DNA of 64,000 bases from Rhodoferax sp. (GTDB taxonomy: Bacteria; Pseudomonadota; Gammaproteobacteria; Burkholderiales; Burkholderiaceae_C), in assembly GCA_008015235.1 (NCBI GenBank), contig SSFF01000012.1:1-64000 (forward strand), read 5' to 3'. The notes beneath the pieces were generated by a model, which did no database searches, had not been told where the DNA came from, and worked only from the letters and a program-made list of their open reading frames with translations. A program made the position numbers and the translations under genes. This document shows positions 63,905 to 64,000 of the stretch, one piece after another (position 1 is the first letter of the stretch; the number at the start of each line of letters is the position of its first letter).

Positions 63905-64000
63905 ATGTCCGTTCACACCTTCTCCAGCCGCGACTTCACCCGCGACGTGTCCAGTGCCAAACGCGCCGCCGCAGAGGGCCCCGTGTTCATCACCGACCGC
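63905..64000 (+). CDS. Phd/YefM-family antitoxin (cut by right edge)
   Basis: Only 32 codons are visible: MSVHTFSSRDFTRDVSSAKR opens as in Phd-type antitoxins (a strand, then the SRDFTRDV helix that starts the DNA-binding fold), and VFITDR continues the usual V-I-T-x-R strand. A VapC- or Doc-type toxin would be expected downstream. GGGAG lies 6 bp before ATG 63905. It is transcribed away from the wHTH operon. Confidence 0.8.
   Translation, partial: MSVHTFSSRDFTRDVSSAKRAAAEGPVFITDR

Overview
The window is a chromosomal segment of a high-GC betaproteobacterium, most likely of the family Comamonadaceae (Acidovorax / Rhodoferax / Hydrogenophaga relatives). The evidence is the protein sequences and gene order, an S-adenosylhomocysteine (SAH) riboswitch in front of ahcY, and several short palindromic repeat types that I recall as widespread in that family. 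No rRNA, tRNA, CRISPR array, insertion sequence or prophage is visible.

Layout. 1-5.6 kb: cell-wall precursor genes (glmS 5' part, glmU) with an Lrp-type regulator, a DUF342/FapA protein and a small histidine kinase. 5.6-7.3 kb: a TfoX-domain protein, then an AT-richer gene of unknown function bracketed by two inverted copies of a ~250-bp repeat. 7.3-17.1 kb: 5-formyl-THF cyclo-ligase, a Slt-type lytic transglycosylase, a glutathione transferase, cca, a TctD/TctE-like two-component system, and a large PAS-GGDEF-EAL protein. 17.1-22.8 kb: a sugar locus with an ABC importer (ATPase, two permeases, binding protein), a ROK kinase and a small phosphomannose-isomerase-type cupin; together they could import glucose/mannose and convert it to hexose phosphate. 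23-27.3 kb: a MidA-like methyltransferase and a folate/tRNA cluster (FolM-like SDR, two folB-type genes, ttcA).

27.3-36.5 kb: phosphoglycerate-mutase-like phosphatase, YhhN, a small STAS-like protein, an O-acyltransferase gene broken by one in-frame amber codon and overlapping ruvB, a periplasmic alpha-carbonic anhydrase, ruvA, phoH, ybeY and dtd. 36.5-47 kb: a CHASE/PAS hybrid kinase, tyrS, an M23 endopeptidase, anmK, erpA, a bactofilin, a DUF6776 coiled-coil protein, and rpsI/rplM. 47-57.6 kb: rlmJ, a YhgE/Pip-type membrane protein, the methyl-cycle genes metF-tlyA-ahcY led by the SAH riboswitch, prfC, a HAD phosphatase and an MFS transporter. 57.5-60.9 kb: an orphan histidine kinase, a deacetylase-family amidohydrolase and a second Lrp-type regulator.

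60.9-64.0 kb is accessory: a tightly overlapping operon of a winged-helix protein, an AbiEii-like nucleotidyltransferase and an HsdM adenine methyltransferase with no hsdS or hsdR following it, and then a Phd-type antitoxin cut by the right edge. This is the best candidate for an unusual defence or toxin-antitoxin system.

The most striking genome-wide signal is a family of ~50-70-bp palindromic repeats (at least eleven copies seen). They sit between convergent genes, form gene 3' ends, and in four unrelated enzymes lie inside the coding sequence in the same orientation and the same reading frame, adding a related ~16-residue peptide.
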